A program made the translations under genes and the position numbers. A stretch of 64,000 nucleotides of DNA from Alkalibacterium sp. (lineage in GTDB: Bacteria > Bacillota > Bacilli > Lactobacillales > Carnobacteriaceae_A). The notes beneath the pieces are model-generated. The model had not been told where the DNA came from. It saw only the letters and a program-made list of their open reading frames with translations, and made no database searches. The stretch covers positions 1 through 64,000 of the forward strand of contig RECC01000060.1 in assembly GCA_007692455.1 (NCBI GenBank), in the 5' to 3' direction. Below are positions 45,432-55,902 of this stretch, one piece after another (within the stretch, counting starts at the first letter, position 1; every line of letters starts with the position of its first letter).

Positions 45432-46549
45432 TTGACTATTCAGTAAGAGGGATGCATTGCCTGGATTGTGCTGGAAATCTCGAAAAGAAACTGCAATCCA
45501 GCTACCCTGAGGGGAAGGTTTCAATTGATTACAAACATAAAAAGCTTATAATTGACAGCTCTATTTCTAACCTGCCTAAAATAAAAAAGATTCTTGAATT
45601 TGAAAAAATTGTAGTAGTCGAAGGCGAAACGGAGGATGAAAAATCTGAGGATGATTCAGAGCACCACCATGGTCTGTCTCGAACCGTTTTAGAGGGAGAT
45701 ACCACGAGAAAAATAGCTCTGGTCTTTTATTTGAATCTCTTCTTTGCGCTCATCGAATTTATTTTCGGCTTCCTGTTTAACAGTATGGCTATAGTCAGTG
45801 ATGCTGTTCACGATTTGGGAGATGCTTTTTCAGTAGGGGCTGCAGGCTATTTCCACAAACTCTCCACTAAAGAAGCAAATGATCAGTACAGTTTTGGACA
45901 TCAACGCTTTTCTCTGCTGGGAGCATTGCTGACGTCAGGTGTACTTTTCGGCGGGGCTGGTCTGGTTATTTTTCACTCCTTCTTCCGTGTTCTGAATCCG
46001 GAACCTGTTAATTATCAGGGGATGCTCTGGTTGTCTTTGGCTGCTATAGCTGCCAACGGCTTTTCAGCTTGGTTAATGAGCAAAGGAAAATCTAAAACCG
46101 AAAACCTTTTAAATCTTCACATGCTGGAAGATTTGCTGGGATGGATAGGCGTACTCATCGTCAGTGGGATCCTCCATTTTACGGACTGGTATGTATTGGA
46201 CCCGCTCCTCTCCATAGCTGTAGCCATCTTTATCCTAGTCAGAACATGGCCGCTGTTTAAAGAAACGGTAGAAATATTTCTTGAAGCAACACCTCACTCG
46301 GTGTCCAGACAAGCTATCGAAGATGAAATATGCTCATTGCCAGCAGTATCTAACCTATCTCATCTGCATATATGGTCTATTGATGGAAACGAACATGCGC
46401 TGACAGTGACAGTGAGTACAGATAATTCCGAAGTTATTGAACAGGAGAAGCTGAAGGAAGCGATTCGCAGAAAACTCATTGATCATTCAATTACACATTC
46501 AACCATTGAAATTGTATACGATCCGGAGTACTTCCTTATAAATAATTGA
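45428..46549 (+). CDS. HMA-domain fused cation diffusion facilitator (metal exporter)
   Basis: Membrane metal exporter (373 aa). Residues 1-66 form a heavy-metal-associated domain with the GMHCLDC motif (Cys11, Cys14), as in copper chaperones and P-type ATPases. A Glu, Asp and His-rich linker (67-82, with HHH at 79-81) follows, then a CDF transporter with six hydrophobic segments, metal site residues Asp125, Asp129, His231 and Asp235, and a C-terminal cytosolic domain (about 285-365). The pattern DxxxD plus HxxxD fits zinc, cobalt or cadmium. CDF proteins rarely carry an HMA domain. Confidence 0.88.
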   Translation: MIDYSVRGMHCLDCAGNLEKKLQSSYPEGKVSIDYKHKKLIIDSSISNLPKIKKILEFEKIVVVEGETEDEKSEDDSEHHHGLSRTVLEGDTTRKIALVFYLNLFFALIEFIFGFLFNSMAIVSDAVHDLGDAFSVGAAGYFHKLSTKEANDQYSFGHQRFSLLGALLTSGVLFGGAGLVIFHSFFRVLNPEPVNYQGMLWLSLAAIAANGFSAWLMSKGKSKTENLLNLHMLEDLLGWIGVLIVSGILHFTDWYVLDPLLSIAVAIFILVRTWPLFKETVEIFLEATPHSVSRQAIEDEICSLPAVSNLSHLHIWSIDGNEHALTVTVSTDNSEVIEQEKLKEAIRRKLIDHSITHSTIEIVYDPEYFLINN

Positions 46550-46609
46550 AAATATAGTGAATAATTGCTAGTATAAGGTAACTTTAGACATAAAAAGGGG
46601 GAAGTTAAA

Positions 46610-47275
46610 ATGGGGATGCATGCCTATTTTAAAAGTTTAAGTGATTTGGAAAAGATTTACCGGTGTCCGGGAAAGTTCAAGTATGAAGAGCATTCAGTGG
46701 CTGAGCACTCATTTAAAGTCACTAAAATTGCTCAGTTCTTGGGCACAGTCGAAGAATTGAATGGGAATGAAGTAAATTGGAAAGCTTTGTACGAAAAAGC
46801 GCTGAACCATGACTATTCAGAAATATTTATCGGTGATATTAAAACACCCGTAAAATATGCGGACCCGGATTTAAGAGAACGCTTGGCACATGTGGAGGAA
46901 ACAATGACCCATCACTTTATCGAAGAAGAAATACCTGAACAATTCCGGGCCATTTATTATGACCGACTAAAGGAAGGTAAAGATGGGACGTTGGAAGGGA
47001 AAATCTTATCTGTGGCCGATAAGGTCGATTTGCTCTATGAATCATTCGGGGAGATTCAAAAAGGTAACCCAGAACGTCTCTTTACAGAAATCTACCAGGA
47101 ATCGCTGGATACGATTCTGGAATTCAAGGAACTGGCATCTGTTCAGTACTTTTTAACTGAAATCCTGCCTGACTTATTGAGTGGAGAGTTCACCAATCAG
47201 GAAGAACTTGAGAAATTATCGGAAAAAATTCTGAAGCGTCATAAGATAGAACAGACATTCGCTTTAGATGGGTAG
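46610..47275 (+). CDS. YfbR-like HD-domain 5'-nucleotidase
   Basis: HD-superfamily phosphohydrolase (221 aa). The metal ligands appear as EHSFKV (His), HDYSE (His-Asp) and VADKVDLL (Asp); GDIKTPVKY is the YfbR-type segment. The family dephosphorylates deoxynucleoside monophosphates. GGGGAAG precedes the ATG. It is separated from the CDF gene by 60 bases without a terminator. Confidence 0.83.
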   Translation: MGMHAYFKSLSDLEKIYRCPGKFKYEEHSVAEHSFKVTKIAQFLGTVEELNGNEVNWKALYEKALNHDYSEIFIGDIKTPVKYADPDLRERLAHVEETMTHHFIEEEIPEQFRAIYYDRLKEGKDGTLEGKILSVADKVDLLYESFGEIQKGNPERLFTEIYQESLDTILEFKELASVQYFLTEILPDLLSGEFTNQEELEKLSEKILKRHKIEQTFALDG

Positions 47276-47297
47276 TTGTGCTATAATTAAACATCGG

Positions 47298-47332
47298 TTA
47301 AAAGGAAAGAGTCTGACTCTTTCCTTTTAATT
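47298..47332 (+). terminator. Terminator of the HD-domain gene
   Basis: A 14-bp perfect stem, 47298-47311 with 47317-47330, loop TCTGA, T-rich 3' arm. Confidence 0.9.
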
Positions 47333-47437
47333 TACCCTTGTTAAATGTGTTTAAGTCGAATAAATCAGCTAAAAAACGTACAATAAGAGTGACGAAGAAT
47401 CATACTCACAAGAAACTTTATAAAGGTAGGAATTATA

Positions 47438-50278
47438 ATGGCTAATGATAAGATTGAAGTAAGAGGAGCACGATCGCATAATTTGAAGAATATTAATGTC
47501 ACTATTCCCAGAGATAAACTAGTTGTTATGACAGGCCTTTCCGGATCCGGGAAAAGTTCTCTGGCATTCGACACGCTTTATGCTGAAGGACAGCGACGCT
47601 ATGTTGAATCTCTTTCAGCATATGCAAGACAGTTTCTTGGACAAATGGACAAGCCGGATGTGGACAGTATTGAAGGGCTTAGTCCGGCCATCTCTATAGA
47701 TCAGAAAACAACCAGCAATAACCCTCGGTCCACAGTGGGAACCGTAACGGAAATTAATGATTACATGCGTCTCATGTATGCGAGAATTGGGAAACCAATT
47801 TGTCCAAATGACGGGACTGAAATCTCCAGTCAGTCGATTGAACAAATGGTTGACCGTGTCCTTGAATACCCTGAGCGTACTCGTCTGCAGATTTTAGCGC
47901 CCATAGTCAAAGAAAAAAAGGGCCAGCATAAAAAAGTACTGGAAAAAATTAAAAGTGAAGGTTATGTCCGTCTGAGAGTCGACAATGAGATTATGGACAT
48001 TGGTGACGAAATAGAACTGGATAAGAATAAAAAGCATTCCATTGAAGTAATTATTGACCGTATTGTTATTAAAGAAGGAATACGGTCACGCCTGTTTGAC
48101 TCGCTCGAATCAGCCCTGTCACTAGCTGAAGGCTATGTACTAATCGATGTTATCGGAGAAGAGGAAGTACTCTTCAGCGAACACTATGCCTGCCCTAAAT
48201 GCGGCTTTACACTGCCACCTCTGGAACCGAGACTATTTTCATTCAATGCCCCTTTTGGCGCCTGTTCAGAGTGTGATGGTCTGGGAACCAAACTGGAAGT
48301 GGATATAGATTTGGTCATTCCTGACCGAACCCTGTCTTTAGATGACGGAGCACTCCTTCCATGGCAGCCAATCAGTTCAAATTATTATCCTCAGATGCTG
48401 TCCCAAGCGTGTGAAGCGTTTGATATTGATACGACTGTGCCGTTTAACAAACTGACTAAAAAAAAGCAGGATATTATTTTAAACGGATCGAATGGCAAGA
48501 AATTTCACTTTCATTATCAAAATGACTTTGGCAGTGTCCGTGATACGATGATCCCTTTTGAAGGTGTACTGAATAATATTTCGAGACGATACCATGAAAC
48601 CAACAGTGATTTCACTCGTAATCAGATGCAGCAGTATATGACTGAACTGGAGTGTCACGTCTGTCACGGGAAACGGCTCAGTAGAGAAGCGCTGTCTGTA
48701 AAAGTTGAAGGAATGGATATCGGAGAAATCAGTTTTCTCTCAGTGGAAAAATCCTATGCATTTATTGACTCACTTCATTTATCTGAAAAAGACCAGACAA
48801 TTGCTCAGCCTATAAAAAAAGAAATCAAAGACCGTCTGTCTTTTCTGCAGAATGTCGGCTTGGATTACCTGACTCTCGGTAGAAAGGCAGGAACCTTGTC
48901 AGGGGGAGAAGCGCAGCGAATCAGACTTGCCACCCAGATAGGATCCAACCTGTCAGGAGTCTTGTATATTCTGGACGAACCATCGATTGGTCTGCATCAA
49001 AGAGATAACAATCGCTTAATCGAATCCTTAAAGAAAATGAGAGACCTTGGTAATACTCTCATTGTTGTGGAACATGATGAGGATACAATGAAAGCGGCGG
49101 ATTACATTATTGACATCGGCCCCGGTGCGGGAGAAGAAGGCGGAAACGTAGTCGCGCAGGGAACGCCCAAGGATATAATTGACCATCCATCCTCCATTAC
49201 AGGAGCATACCTGTCTGGACGCAAATCCATTCCTGTTCCTGAACAGAGAAGAAATGAAGACAATGGCGAAATAGTTATAAAGGGTGCTCAGGAAAACAAT
49301 TTAAAAAATGTCGATGTTCGCTTTCCGCTGGGACGTTTTATATCAGTAACAGGCGTTTCGGGTTCCGGAAAAAGCTCTCTAGTCAATGAAATTTTGAGAA
49401 AAGCGCTGTCCAGAGAGGTCGGACGTTCAAAAGCCAGGCCGGGTAAGCACACATCCATTACCGGCTATGAGCAGCTCGAAAAAGTAATCGATATTGACCA
49501 GAGCCCTATCGGCAGAACGCCACGAAGTAATCCGGCGACATACACTAGTGTATTTGATGATATACGTGACATATTTGCCAAGACAAACGAGGCTAAAATG
49601 CGCGGCTACAAAAAAGGACGCTTCAGTTTTAATGTAAAAGGCGGACGGTGTGAAGCCTGTAAAGGAGACGGTATCCTAAAAATAGAAATGCACTTCCTTC
49701 CGGATGTCTATGTTCCTTGTGAAGTATGCAAGGGCACACGCTACAATTCAGAAACACTGGAAATTAAATACAAGGGTAAAAATATAGCAGATGTCCTTGC
49801 TATGACAATTGAAGAGGCAGTCGAATTCTTCTCGAATATTCCGAAAATCGAACGCAAATTGCAGACAATTATCGATGTAGGGCTAGGATATGTAACCCTA
49901 GGTCAGCCGGCAACGACCTTGTCAGGTGGAGAAGCACAGCGTATGAAGCTGGCAAGCGAACTTCATAAGCGTCAGAATGGACATAATTTTTATATTCTTG
50001 ACGAACCTACGACCGGCTTGCATGCAGACGATATCGCCCGACTTCTTAAAGTGTTGGATAGACTGGTGGAGGCTGGAAATACTGTGCTAGTTATTGAGCA
50101 TAATCTGGACGTCATTAAAGTGGCTGATTATATCATCGATCTGGGCCCTGAAGGCGGGGCAGGAGGCGGAAAAGTCATTGCTACTGGAACCCCGGAAAAG
50201 ATTGCCGAGACAGAAGACAGCTACACCGGCTACTATCTGAAGCCGTTGCTTGATACAAAAAGTAAGGCATCCAGCTAG
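47438..50278 (+). CDS. uvrA: Excinuclease ABC subunit A
   Basis: DNA damage sensor (946 aa) of nucleotide excision repair. Two ABC ATPase modules are present, with Walker [10 protein letters not shown] and GVSGSGKSS, two LSGGEAQR signatures, and zinc fingers (CPKCG ... CSECDG and CEACKGDG ... CEVCKGTR). The usual partner uvrB is not in the window, and no LexA-type GAAC-N4-GTTC box is visible upstream. AAGGTAGG-like SD. Confidence 0.96.
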   Translation: MANDKIEVRGARSHNLKNINVTIPRDKLVVMTGLSGSGKSSLAFDTLYAEGQRRYVESLSAYARQFLGQMDKPDVDSIEGLSPAISIDQKTTSNNPRSTVGTVTEINDYMRLMYARIGKPICPNDGTEISSQSIEQMVDRVLEYPERTRLQILAPIVKEKKGQHKKVLEKIKSEGYVRLRVDNEIMDIGDEIELDKNKKHSIEVIIDRIVIKEGIRSRLFDSLESALSLAEGYVLIDVIGEEEVLFSEHYACPKCGFTLPPLEPRLFSFNAPFGACSECDGLGTKLEVDIDLVIPDRTLSLDDGALLPWQPISSNYYPQMLSQACEAFDIDTTVPFNKLTKKKQDIILNGSNGKKFHFHYQNDFGSVRDTMIPFEGVLNNISRRYHETNSDFTRNQMQQYMTELECHVCHGKRLSREALSVKVEGMDIGEISFLSVEKSYAFIDSLHLSEKDQTIAQPIKKEIKDRLSFLQNVGLDYLTLGRKAGTLSGGEAQRIRLATQIGSNLSGVLYILDEPSIGLHQRDNNRLIESLKKMRDLGNTLIVVEHDEDTMKAADYIIDIGPGAGEEGGNVVAQGTPKDIIDHPSSITGAYLSGRKSIPVPEQRRNEDNGEIVIKGAQENNLKNVDVRFPLGRFISVTGVSGSGKSSLVNEILRKALSREVGRSKARPGKHTSITGYEQLEKVIDIDQSPIGRTPRSNPATYTSVFDDIRDIFAKTNEAKMRGYKKGRFSFNVKGGRCEACKGDGILKIEMHFLPDVYVPCEVCKGTRYNSETLEIKYKGKNIADVLAMTIEEAVEFFSNIPKIERKLQTIIDVGLGYVTLGQPATTLSGGEAQRMKLASELHKRQNGHNFYILDEPTTGLHADDIARLLKVLDRLVEAGNTVLVIEHNLDVIKVADYIIDLGPEGGAGGGKVIATGTPEKIAETEDSYTGYYLKPLLDTKSKASS

Positions 50279-50412
50279 AAAGGGATCAAAATCAGTCTCA
50301 AGGCCTATGACAAAATGCCGTTAATCATTCATAATAGTTAATAGATAGTAAGGTGCCGTCGATGAACGCAGGCAATTATAGTGGTGTGTAAACATGACAA
50401 GGAGGCTACAAC

Positions 50413-52110
50413 ATGAATGAAAGAGATCGTATTTTAGAGCTGATGAAAAAAGGTGTCATATCTACGGAAGAAGGACTGGATTTACTGGAGTCAATTGCGA
50501 ATAAAGAAGACAGAAAGCAGAACGAAGCAGAGTTCGACTCTTCTTTTGAGCAGGCTGACGAAGAAGAGCAAGCAGAACAGACTGCAGAAAGAAGTGCTGA
50601 GCAAAAAGAAGCCGAAGAAGCACTGGCAGAACTGGTTGCTGAAATTAATCAGTATTCGGTCGAGTTGGATGAAATCGATGAAGAGCTGGAATTGAAAAAC
50701 AATCAACTGAATAGTAAGAAGGAAGAATTAAGTCAGGTACAAGCTCGTTCACATCAAGCATTGGAAGCTGAGAAACAAGAGATTGTTGAAAAAATCAAGG
50801 CAATTCAAAAAGAACTTCAGCTAATTAAGCAGTTAGACGATGTAGACACGACCGATGAAATTGTGATGTTGAGAGAAGAAATAAATACACTGGATAAGCA
50901 GTTGCTTAATGTAGAGAAAAAAGAGCAGGATGTGAATCCGGAAGAAGAAACGGAGCTGCAGGCTGAAGTCGAAAACCTTGAAAGAGACGTGAAGCAGTTA
51001 TCCGACAAAAAAGTCGAATTATCCAAACAATTGAATCGTTCGAAGATGAAACAGTGGACTTTGAAAGCAAAGCAGGCGACAACTCAATTTGAACTCCCTG
51101 AAGACTGGAAAAAAGATGCAGAAGAAGAGTTGACAAAAGCCGGTCAGAGACTGGAAGCTGCTGGAAAAGATTGGTCCAAACGACTTAAAAAGAGTCTAGA
51201 TGAAGCAGCCGAGAGTGATGTAACTAAGACAGTTAAGTCCAACCTGGAAAATGCTTTAGGACATTTTGACTGGAAAGATCTAAACCTCAAACTGCCGGTT
51301 CTCAGCTCTAAAGAATTTAAGCGAGAATGGCGATTTGAAGACTCTACTGCTAGTATTTTGGATTTCAAACTTGCCAGTGGAAAAATCACGCTGAAAGCAG
51401 GCAAGGATGACACAGTTATCATTAAAGCCAGCGGAAAATTATATGGTAAAATGGATGAAGAAACACCTGAAGAATCATTTGATGTGAGAAGCACGGTGGC
51501 CATTGATGAAGATAAACTGACTTGCCATATTCCTAACAAGCGTATCCATGCCGAACTGGAAGTTACACTCCCTGAACGAACTTATGACTACATTTCTCTG
51601 ACACTGCTGAATGGCAAGGTTTCTGTTTCTGACTGCAATGCTAAAGATGTCTTTGTCAAATCAACTAACGGCTCTCTGACTTTTGAGAAACTGAAGGCAA
51701 CTATGCTTGAAGCGAAAGGATCGAACGGTACCATTAGTATCGAAGAATCTGAGCTCAAAGATTTACTGGCAGGTTCAGTCAATGGAACAGTAGCATTTAG
51801 TGGTAGTGTGGAGAGTGCTGATGTATCGACTACCAACGGTGATATCAAATTGACATTTAAAGACGATAAAGTCATTCGTATCAATGCAAATACAGTTAAC
51901 GGAAATGTTAAAATGGCTTTACCTAAAGAAAAGGCAATGGAAGGTAAAGCGAAAACAACATTTGGTAAAGTGAAGAGTCGTCTCTCTGGAATTGAACCGA
52001 TCGAATCAACTGAACAGTCATCGCAGATTAAGCGTGTCACTGGAGAAAAACCAATTGATTTCTTTGCAGGAACAACGACAGGAAACATTTTGTTAAAAGA
52101 TGTAGACTAA
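50413..52110 (+). CDS. yvlB: YvlB-like protein: coiled coil with DUF4097 beta domain
   Basis: Large protein (565 aa). An N-terminal SHOCT-like helix (RDRILELMKKGVISTEEGLDLLESI) is followed by an acidic coiled coil (about 30-215) and a C-terminal DUF4097 beta-helix-like domain (about 310-565, with repeated TTNGDI and TVNGNV motifs). No signal peptide is visible. With the next two genes it matches the Bacillus yvlBCD envelope-stress operon. The function is unknown. Confidence 0.85.
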   Translation: MNERDRILELMKKGVISTEEGLDLLESIANKEDRKQNEAEFDSSFEQADEEEQAEQTAERSAEQKEAEEALAELVAEINQYSVELDEIDEELELKNNQLNSKKEELSQVQARSHQALEAEKQEIVEKIKAIQKELQLIKQLDDVDTTDEIVMLREEINTLDKQLLNVEKKEQDVNPEEETELQAEVENLERDVKQLSDKKVELSKQLNRSKMKQWTLKAKQATTQFELPEDWKKDAEEELTKAGQRLEAAGKDWSKRLKKSLDEAAESDVTKTVKSNLENALGHFDWKDLNLKLPVLSSKEFKREWRFEDSTASILDFKLASGKITLKAGKDDTVIIKASGKLYGKMDEETPEESFDVRSTVAIDEDKLTCHIPNKRIHAELEVTLPERTYDYISLTLLNGKVSVSDCNAKDVFVKSTNGSLTFEKLKATMLEAKGSNGTISIEESELKDLLAGSVNGTVAFSGSVESADVSTTNGDIKLTFKDDKVIRINANTVNGNVKMALPKEKAMEGKAKTTFGKVKSRLSGIEPIESTEQSSQIKRVTGEKPIDFFAGTTTGNILLKDVD

Positions 52111-52137
52111 AAATAATGATGAAAAGAGGAGTGCATT

Positions 52138-52440
52138 ATGAAAAAACTAGCAAAATCCAAAGATAATGCAGTAATATTCGGAGTGTTGGGTGGATTGGGC
52201 GATTATTTCAATATCGATCCAGTATTACTGAGAGTTGTAGTGGTTGTGGCTACGTTCATAGGTGTGGGTTCAACTATTCCTATCTATCTACTCCTGGCAT
52301 TAGTCATGCCTGATGGAGATGACAAGTCGTCTGATTCTTCTGCCCGATCAAAAAAATCTTCTCCTTTCGGAAGTGTTTCAGAAAAACCGAAAAGAAAAGA
52401 AGCTGAAAAAATAGAAGAGGAAGACTGGAGTGATTTTTAA
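52138..52440 (+). CDS. yvlC: PspC domain protein (YvlC-like)
   Basis: Small membrane protein (100 aa). The PspC core (KSKDNAVIFGVLGGLGDYFNIDPVLLRV) and one or two hydrophobic segments (about 31-57) precede a basic/acidic tail. The family senses or relieves envelope stress; the role here is inferred from the neighbours. Confidence 0.88.
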   Translation: MKKLAKSKDNAVIFGVLGGLGDYFNIDPVLLRVVVVVATFIGVGSTIPIYLLLALVMPDGDDKSSDSSARSKKSSPFGSVSEKPKRKEAEKIEEEDWSDF

Positions 52441-52443
52441 AAA

Positions 52444-52776
52444 ATGAAATGGTGGCAGAGAATTTTAGCCAATACAATAATTTTTCTGGCATTAGCCGGT
52501 TTTTTAGAGGGGTTTACTATCACTACATGGTCAACTGCCCTAATTGCTGCTGTTGTATTCGGGGTGCTGAATATCATAGTTAAGCCTATCTTAGTCATCT
52601 TATCCTTGCCGATAACGCTTATGACATTAGGCCTATTCTATTTTATCATTAATGGACTGATGCTATGGTTGACTGCGGTCCTTGTGAGCGGTTTTGGATT
52701 CAGTTCCTTTGGTCTAGCCTTGTTAGTGGCATTGATTGTGTCCGCATTAAATGCGTTCTTCAATAGTAATCCCTAA
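52444..52776 (+). CDS. yvlD: YvlD-like phage holin family 4 membrane protein
   Basis: Membrane protein (110 aa) with four hydrophobic segments and the core VFGVLNIIVKPILVILSLPIT. The gene begins 3 bases after yvlC; its ribosome site must lie in the yvlC end (GAAGAGGAAGACTGGAG). Despite the family name it is chromosomal and not part of a prophage. Confidence 0.85.
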   Translation: MKWWQRILANTIIFLALAGFLEGFTITTWSTALIAAVVFGVLNIIVKPILVILSLPITLMTLGLFYFIINGLMLWLTAVLVSGFGFSSFGLALLVALIVSALNAFFNSNP

Positions 52777-52786
52777 GGAATGAATG

Positions 52787-52818
52787 AAAGGTGTACGCAG
52801 AGGCGTGCACCTTTTTTT
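52787..52818 (+). terminator. Terminator of the yvl operon
   Basis: AAAGGTGTACG (52787-52797) pairs with 52804-52814 with one wobble, then T7. Confidence 0.88.
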
Positions 52819-52916
52819 GTGTGCTGAGTGCCCATCGTAAAGTTCTCAGTATCTATTCATTCATACTAGCTATCCTGCCATCTAGTCCGTTTAAAAAGAT
52901 TGAGGTTGTGTGTGTC

Positions 52917-52944
52917 TTGTATACTGCTGCGTTTCGTCTATAAT
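52917..52944 (+). promoter_or_regulatory. hprK operon promoter
   Basis: TTGTAT (52917-52922), 16-base spacer, TATAAT (52939-52944); start near 52951, about 54 bases before the ATG. Confidence 0.65.
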
Positions 52945-53004
52945 GGAAGAGATAAATATGATATGATTAAAACGAGTTTGAATAAAAATTAAAGGAGTTT
53001 TCTA

Positions 53005-53943
53005 ATGACTGCTGCAGTAAAAATAGAAGAGTTAGTAAATGCAATGGACGATATAACTGTAGTCCTTGGAGAAGAAAATCTTGACAGAGAAATCAAGATA
53101 AGTGATTTATCCCGTCCCGCACTAGAGTTGACAGGGTATTTCAGTTTCTATCCGCAAGATCGTATTCAACTGCTAGGTAAAACCGAATTATCCTTTGCCG
53201 ATAAAATGACCAGTGACGAGCGTTATATTGTCATGAAACGGATGTGTCAGGCAGATACACCAGCCTTTCTGGTATCTCGCAGTCAGGAACCCCCAAAAGA
53301 ACTTCTGAAAGCTGCTGAAGAGAAAGGAATACCTGTCTTAGTTTCGCAGCGTTCAACTACCCGTCTGTCTTCCAATGTCACAAACTTTCTGGAAGAACGT
53401 CTGGCTGAACGAATGTCTCAGCATGGTGTTCTTGTCGATATCTACGGTATGGGTGTGTTGATTATCGGAGATTCAGGCATAGGAAAATCAGAAACAGCTC
53501 TGGAGCTTATTCAGCGTGGACACCGTCTAGTCGCTGACGATCGAGTGGAGCTGTATATGATGGATGAAAGAAGAATTATTGGGGAACCACCAGAAATCCT
53601 TCGCCACCTCATAGAAATTAGAGGACTAGGAGTTATTGATGTCGTTAATTTATTTGGTGTCGGATCTATCCGTGCCAAAAAGACAGTGGATTTAGTTATA
53701 AATCTTGAACACTGGGATAAAAACCGCCAGTACGATCGTCTCGGTTACAACCTTGATAAAATGCGTTTCTTTAATGTGGAGATTCCTAAACTGTCCATCC
53801 CTGTTAAAGTAGGTCGTAATTTGTCTATTATTATAGAAATTGCAACTATGAACATTCGCGCGAAAGACATGGGATATGATGCCACTCAAACCTTTGAGAA
53901 TAATCTGAGCAAACTCATCAATGAAAATTCCCAAAATAACTAA
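53005..53943 (+). CDS. hprK: HPr kinase/phosphorylase
   Basis: Bifunctional enzyme (312 aa) that phosphorylates and dephosphorylates HPr on Ser46 and so controls CcpA-based catabolite repression. His140, Walker A GDSGIGKS (155-162) and the signature EIRGLGVIDV are present. First gene of hprK-lgt-gpsA-galU. AAAGGAG lies before the ATG. Confidence 0.96.
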   Translation: MTAAVKIEELVNAMDDITVVLGEENLDREIKISDLSRPALELTGYFSFYPQDRIQLLGKTELSFADKMTSDERYIVMKRMCQADTPAFLVSRSQEPPKELLKAAEEKGIPVLVSQRSTTRLSSNVTNFLEERLAERMSQHGVLVDIYGMGVLIIGDSGIGKSETALELIQRGHRLVADDRVELYMMDERRIIGEPPEILRHLIEIRGLGVIDVVNLFGVGSIRAKKTVDLVINLEHWDKNRQYDRLGYNLDKMRFFNVEIPKLSIPVKVGRNLSIIIEIATMNIRAKDMGYDATQTFENNLSKLINENSQNN

Positions 53944-53957
53944 TTGGAGGAACAGTA

Positions 53958-54830
53958 ATGAACGCAGCACTAGGAAGTATAGACCCGATAGCATTTAGAC
54001 TAGGCCCTATTGAAGTGGCTTGGTACGGATTGATTATAGTCGTTGGAATGTTTGTCGCGGTATGGTTAAGTATGAAAGAAGCAAATAAACGTGGTATTGG
54101 TGAAGACTTTATTATTGATCTGGCATTCTGGATTATACCGGCTGGAATTATTGGAGCACGGCTGTATTATGTGCTGTTTGAATTGCCGACCTATCTGGCT
54201 GATCCTCTCCGGATATTTTATTTCTGGGAAGGCGGCTTGGCTATCTATGGCGGTCTGATACTCGGATTTATCACATTGTATATGTACAGTGAAAAAAGGA
54301 ATGTGCCTGTCTGGCTGCTGGTGGATGTTCTTGCTCCTCACGTCATGATTGCTCAGGCAATTGGAAGATGGGGGAACTTCATCAATCAGGAAGCACATGG
54401 AACAGAAGTAACACGTGAGTTCCTTGAAGGCCTCCGCTTACCTGAATTTATTATAGAACAGATGAATATTGGTGGGGCATACTATCATCCCACTTTCCTT
54501 TACGAATCAGTCTGGAATGTTATTGGATTTACCATATTGATGATTGTAAGGGCACAGACCAGGTTATTGAGAAGGGGAGAAGCTTTCTTAGGCTATCTTG
54601 GCTGGTACGGTTTAGGTCGCTTCTTCATTGAAGGTCTGCGCACCGACAGTCTGTATATGGGTGGTTTCAGAGTTTCTCAGGTGTTGTCACTTCTTTTATT
54701 CGTAGGCAGTATCGGGTTAATAGTTTACAGACGATTCTACGAGTATCCTAAGCCGCCTTATTATACTGAAGGAACTAAACCTGAAATAGAATTTGAAGAA
54801 AAAAAGAAAAAGTACGAAGCGAATAAATAA
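53958..54830 (+). CDS. lgt: Prolipoprotein diacylglyceryl transferase
   Basis: Polytopic membrane enzyme (290 aa) moving diacylglycerol from phosphatidylglycerol to the lipobox Cys of prolipoproteins, such as the three lipoproteins encoded in this window. The signature GRWGNFINQEAHG is intact, with about seven membrane segments and a basic and acidic cytosolic tail. GGAGG stands before the ATG. Confidence 0.95.
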   Translation: MNAALGSIDPIAFRLGPIEVAWYGLIIVVGMFVAVWLSMKEANKRGIGEDFIIDLAFWIIPAGIIGARLYYVLFELPTYLADPLRIFYFWEGGLAIYGGLILGFITLYMYSEKRNVPVWLLVDVLAPHVMIAQAIGRWGNFINQEAHGTEVTREFLEGLRLPEFIIEQMNIGGAYYHPTFLYESVWNVIGFTILMIVRAQTRLLRRGEAFLGYLGWYGLGRFFIEGLRTDSLYMGGFRVSQVLSLLLFVGSIGLIVYRRFYEYPKPPYYTEGTKPEIEFEEKKKKYEANK

Positions 54831-54854
54831 TGCTGAGTTAAAGGAGAGGGAACA

Positions 54855-55856
54855 GTGAATAAAAAAATAGCTGTATTGGGTGCGGGTTCGTGGGGAAGTG
54901 CCTTAGCAAATGTACTTTTTGAGAATGGTCATCAAGTTACACTCTGGACAAGGGATGAAAAACAGCGAGATGAAATTAATACCGAACATACCAATAAACA
55001 CTATTTACCTGATTTTACTTTTCCTGATAATATCATTGCCACAAATCAGCTGGAAGAGGCTCTGAAAGAAGCAGAAGCGGTTGTTTTTGTCATACCGACT
55101 AAAGCTATTCGAGATGTTTCCAGGCAAGTTAGTTCTGTTCTGGGCCATCCCATTACAGTTATACACGCATCCAAAGGTCTGGAAGAGAACAGTTACAAGC
55201 GAATTTCCACTATTTTATCAGAAGAATTACCTTCTGAGTATGTAAAAGGCATTGTAGCTTTGTCCGGGCCGAGTCATGCGGAAGAAGTGATTAAGAGAGA
55301 TTTAACAACCATAACAGCAGCTTCAGAAAATGAAGAGGCTGCTATACTAACTCAGGAACTGTTTATTAATGATTATTTCAGAGTCTACACTAATTCTGAT
55401 ATTACTGGTGTGGAAATCGGAGCCGCATTAAAAAATATTATTGCTCTGGGTGCCGGTGTGATTGCCGGTTTGGGTTATGGAGATAATGCTAAAGCAGGTT
55501 TAGTCACAAGAGGCCTGGCTGAAATTAGCCGGCTGGGTGTTGAACTAGGTGCAGATCCATTGACGTTTATGGGACTCAGTGGCGTAGGGGATTTAATCGT
55601 CACGTGTACAAGTTCGCATTCGAGAAACTGGAGAGCAGGCTATCAGCTTGGCAAAGGTAAAGACGTTGAGACTGTCCTCGATGAAATGGGAATGGTTGTC
55701 GAAGGAATTTCAACAACTAAAGCAACTCATGAACTGGCCAGACTGAACAACATTGACATGCCTATTACGGAAGCAATCTATAGTGTGGTTTACAACCAAT
55801 TAGATGTTAAAGATGTTATACTGAATTTAATGCAGCGTGAGGGAAAGTCGGAATAG
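54855..55856 (+). CDS. gpsA: Glycerol-3-phosphate dehydrogenase [NAD(P)+]
   Basis: Enzyme (333 aa) reducing dihydroxyacetone phosphate to sn-glycerol-3-phosphate for phospholipids and teichoic acids. Dinucleotide motif GAGSWGSALA, SGPSHAEEV, the catalytic Lys region IGAALKNIIALGAG and GLSGVGDLIVTC are present. The start is GTG, with AAAGGAGAG upstream. Confidence 0.96.
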   Translation: MNKKIAVLGAGSWGSALANVLFENGHQVTLWTRDEKQRDEINTEHTNKHYLPDFTFPDNIIATNQLEEALKEAEAVVFVIPTKAIRDVSRQVSSVLGHPITVIHASKGLEENSYKRISTILSEELPSEYVKGIVALSGPSHAEEVIKRDLTTITAASENEEAAILTQELFINDYFRVYTNSDITGVEIGAALKNIIALGAGVIAGLGYGDNAKAGLVTRGLAEISRLGVELGADPLTFMGLSGVGDLIVTCTSSHSRNWRAGYQLGKGKDVETVLDEMGMVVEGISTTKATHELARLNNIDMPITEAIYSVVYNQLDVKDVILNLMQREGKSE

Positions 55857-55902
55857 CGTCTTTCGCCTGACTGCTTATAAATAATTTGAGGAGTTGAGAG
55901 TG

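Noticed and set aside
47333..47437. LexA/DinR box before uvrA
   Set aside because: Searched by eye for GAAC-N4-GTTC; none present in the gap.
51144..52088. Two minus-strand frames opposite yvlB
   Set aside because: They are Ser/Leu-rich by mirror of the coiled coil and DUF4097 codons and have no start context.
52444..52776. Prophage remnant suggested by a holin-family protein
   Set aside because: The holin family 4 protein sits in the yvl operon order with no other phage gene; it is a chromosomal YvlD-like protein.
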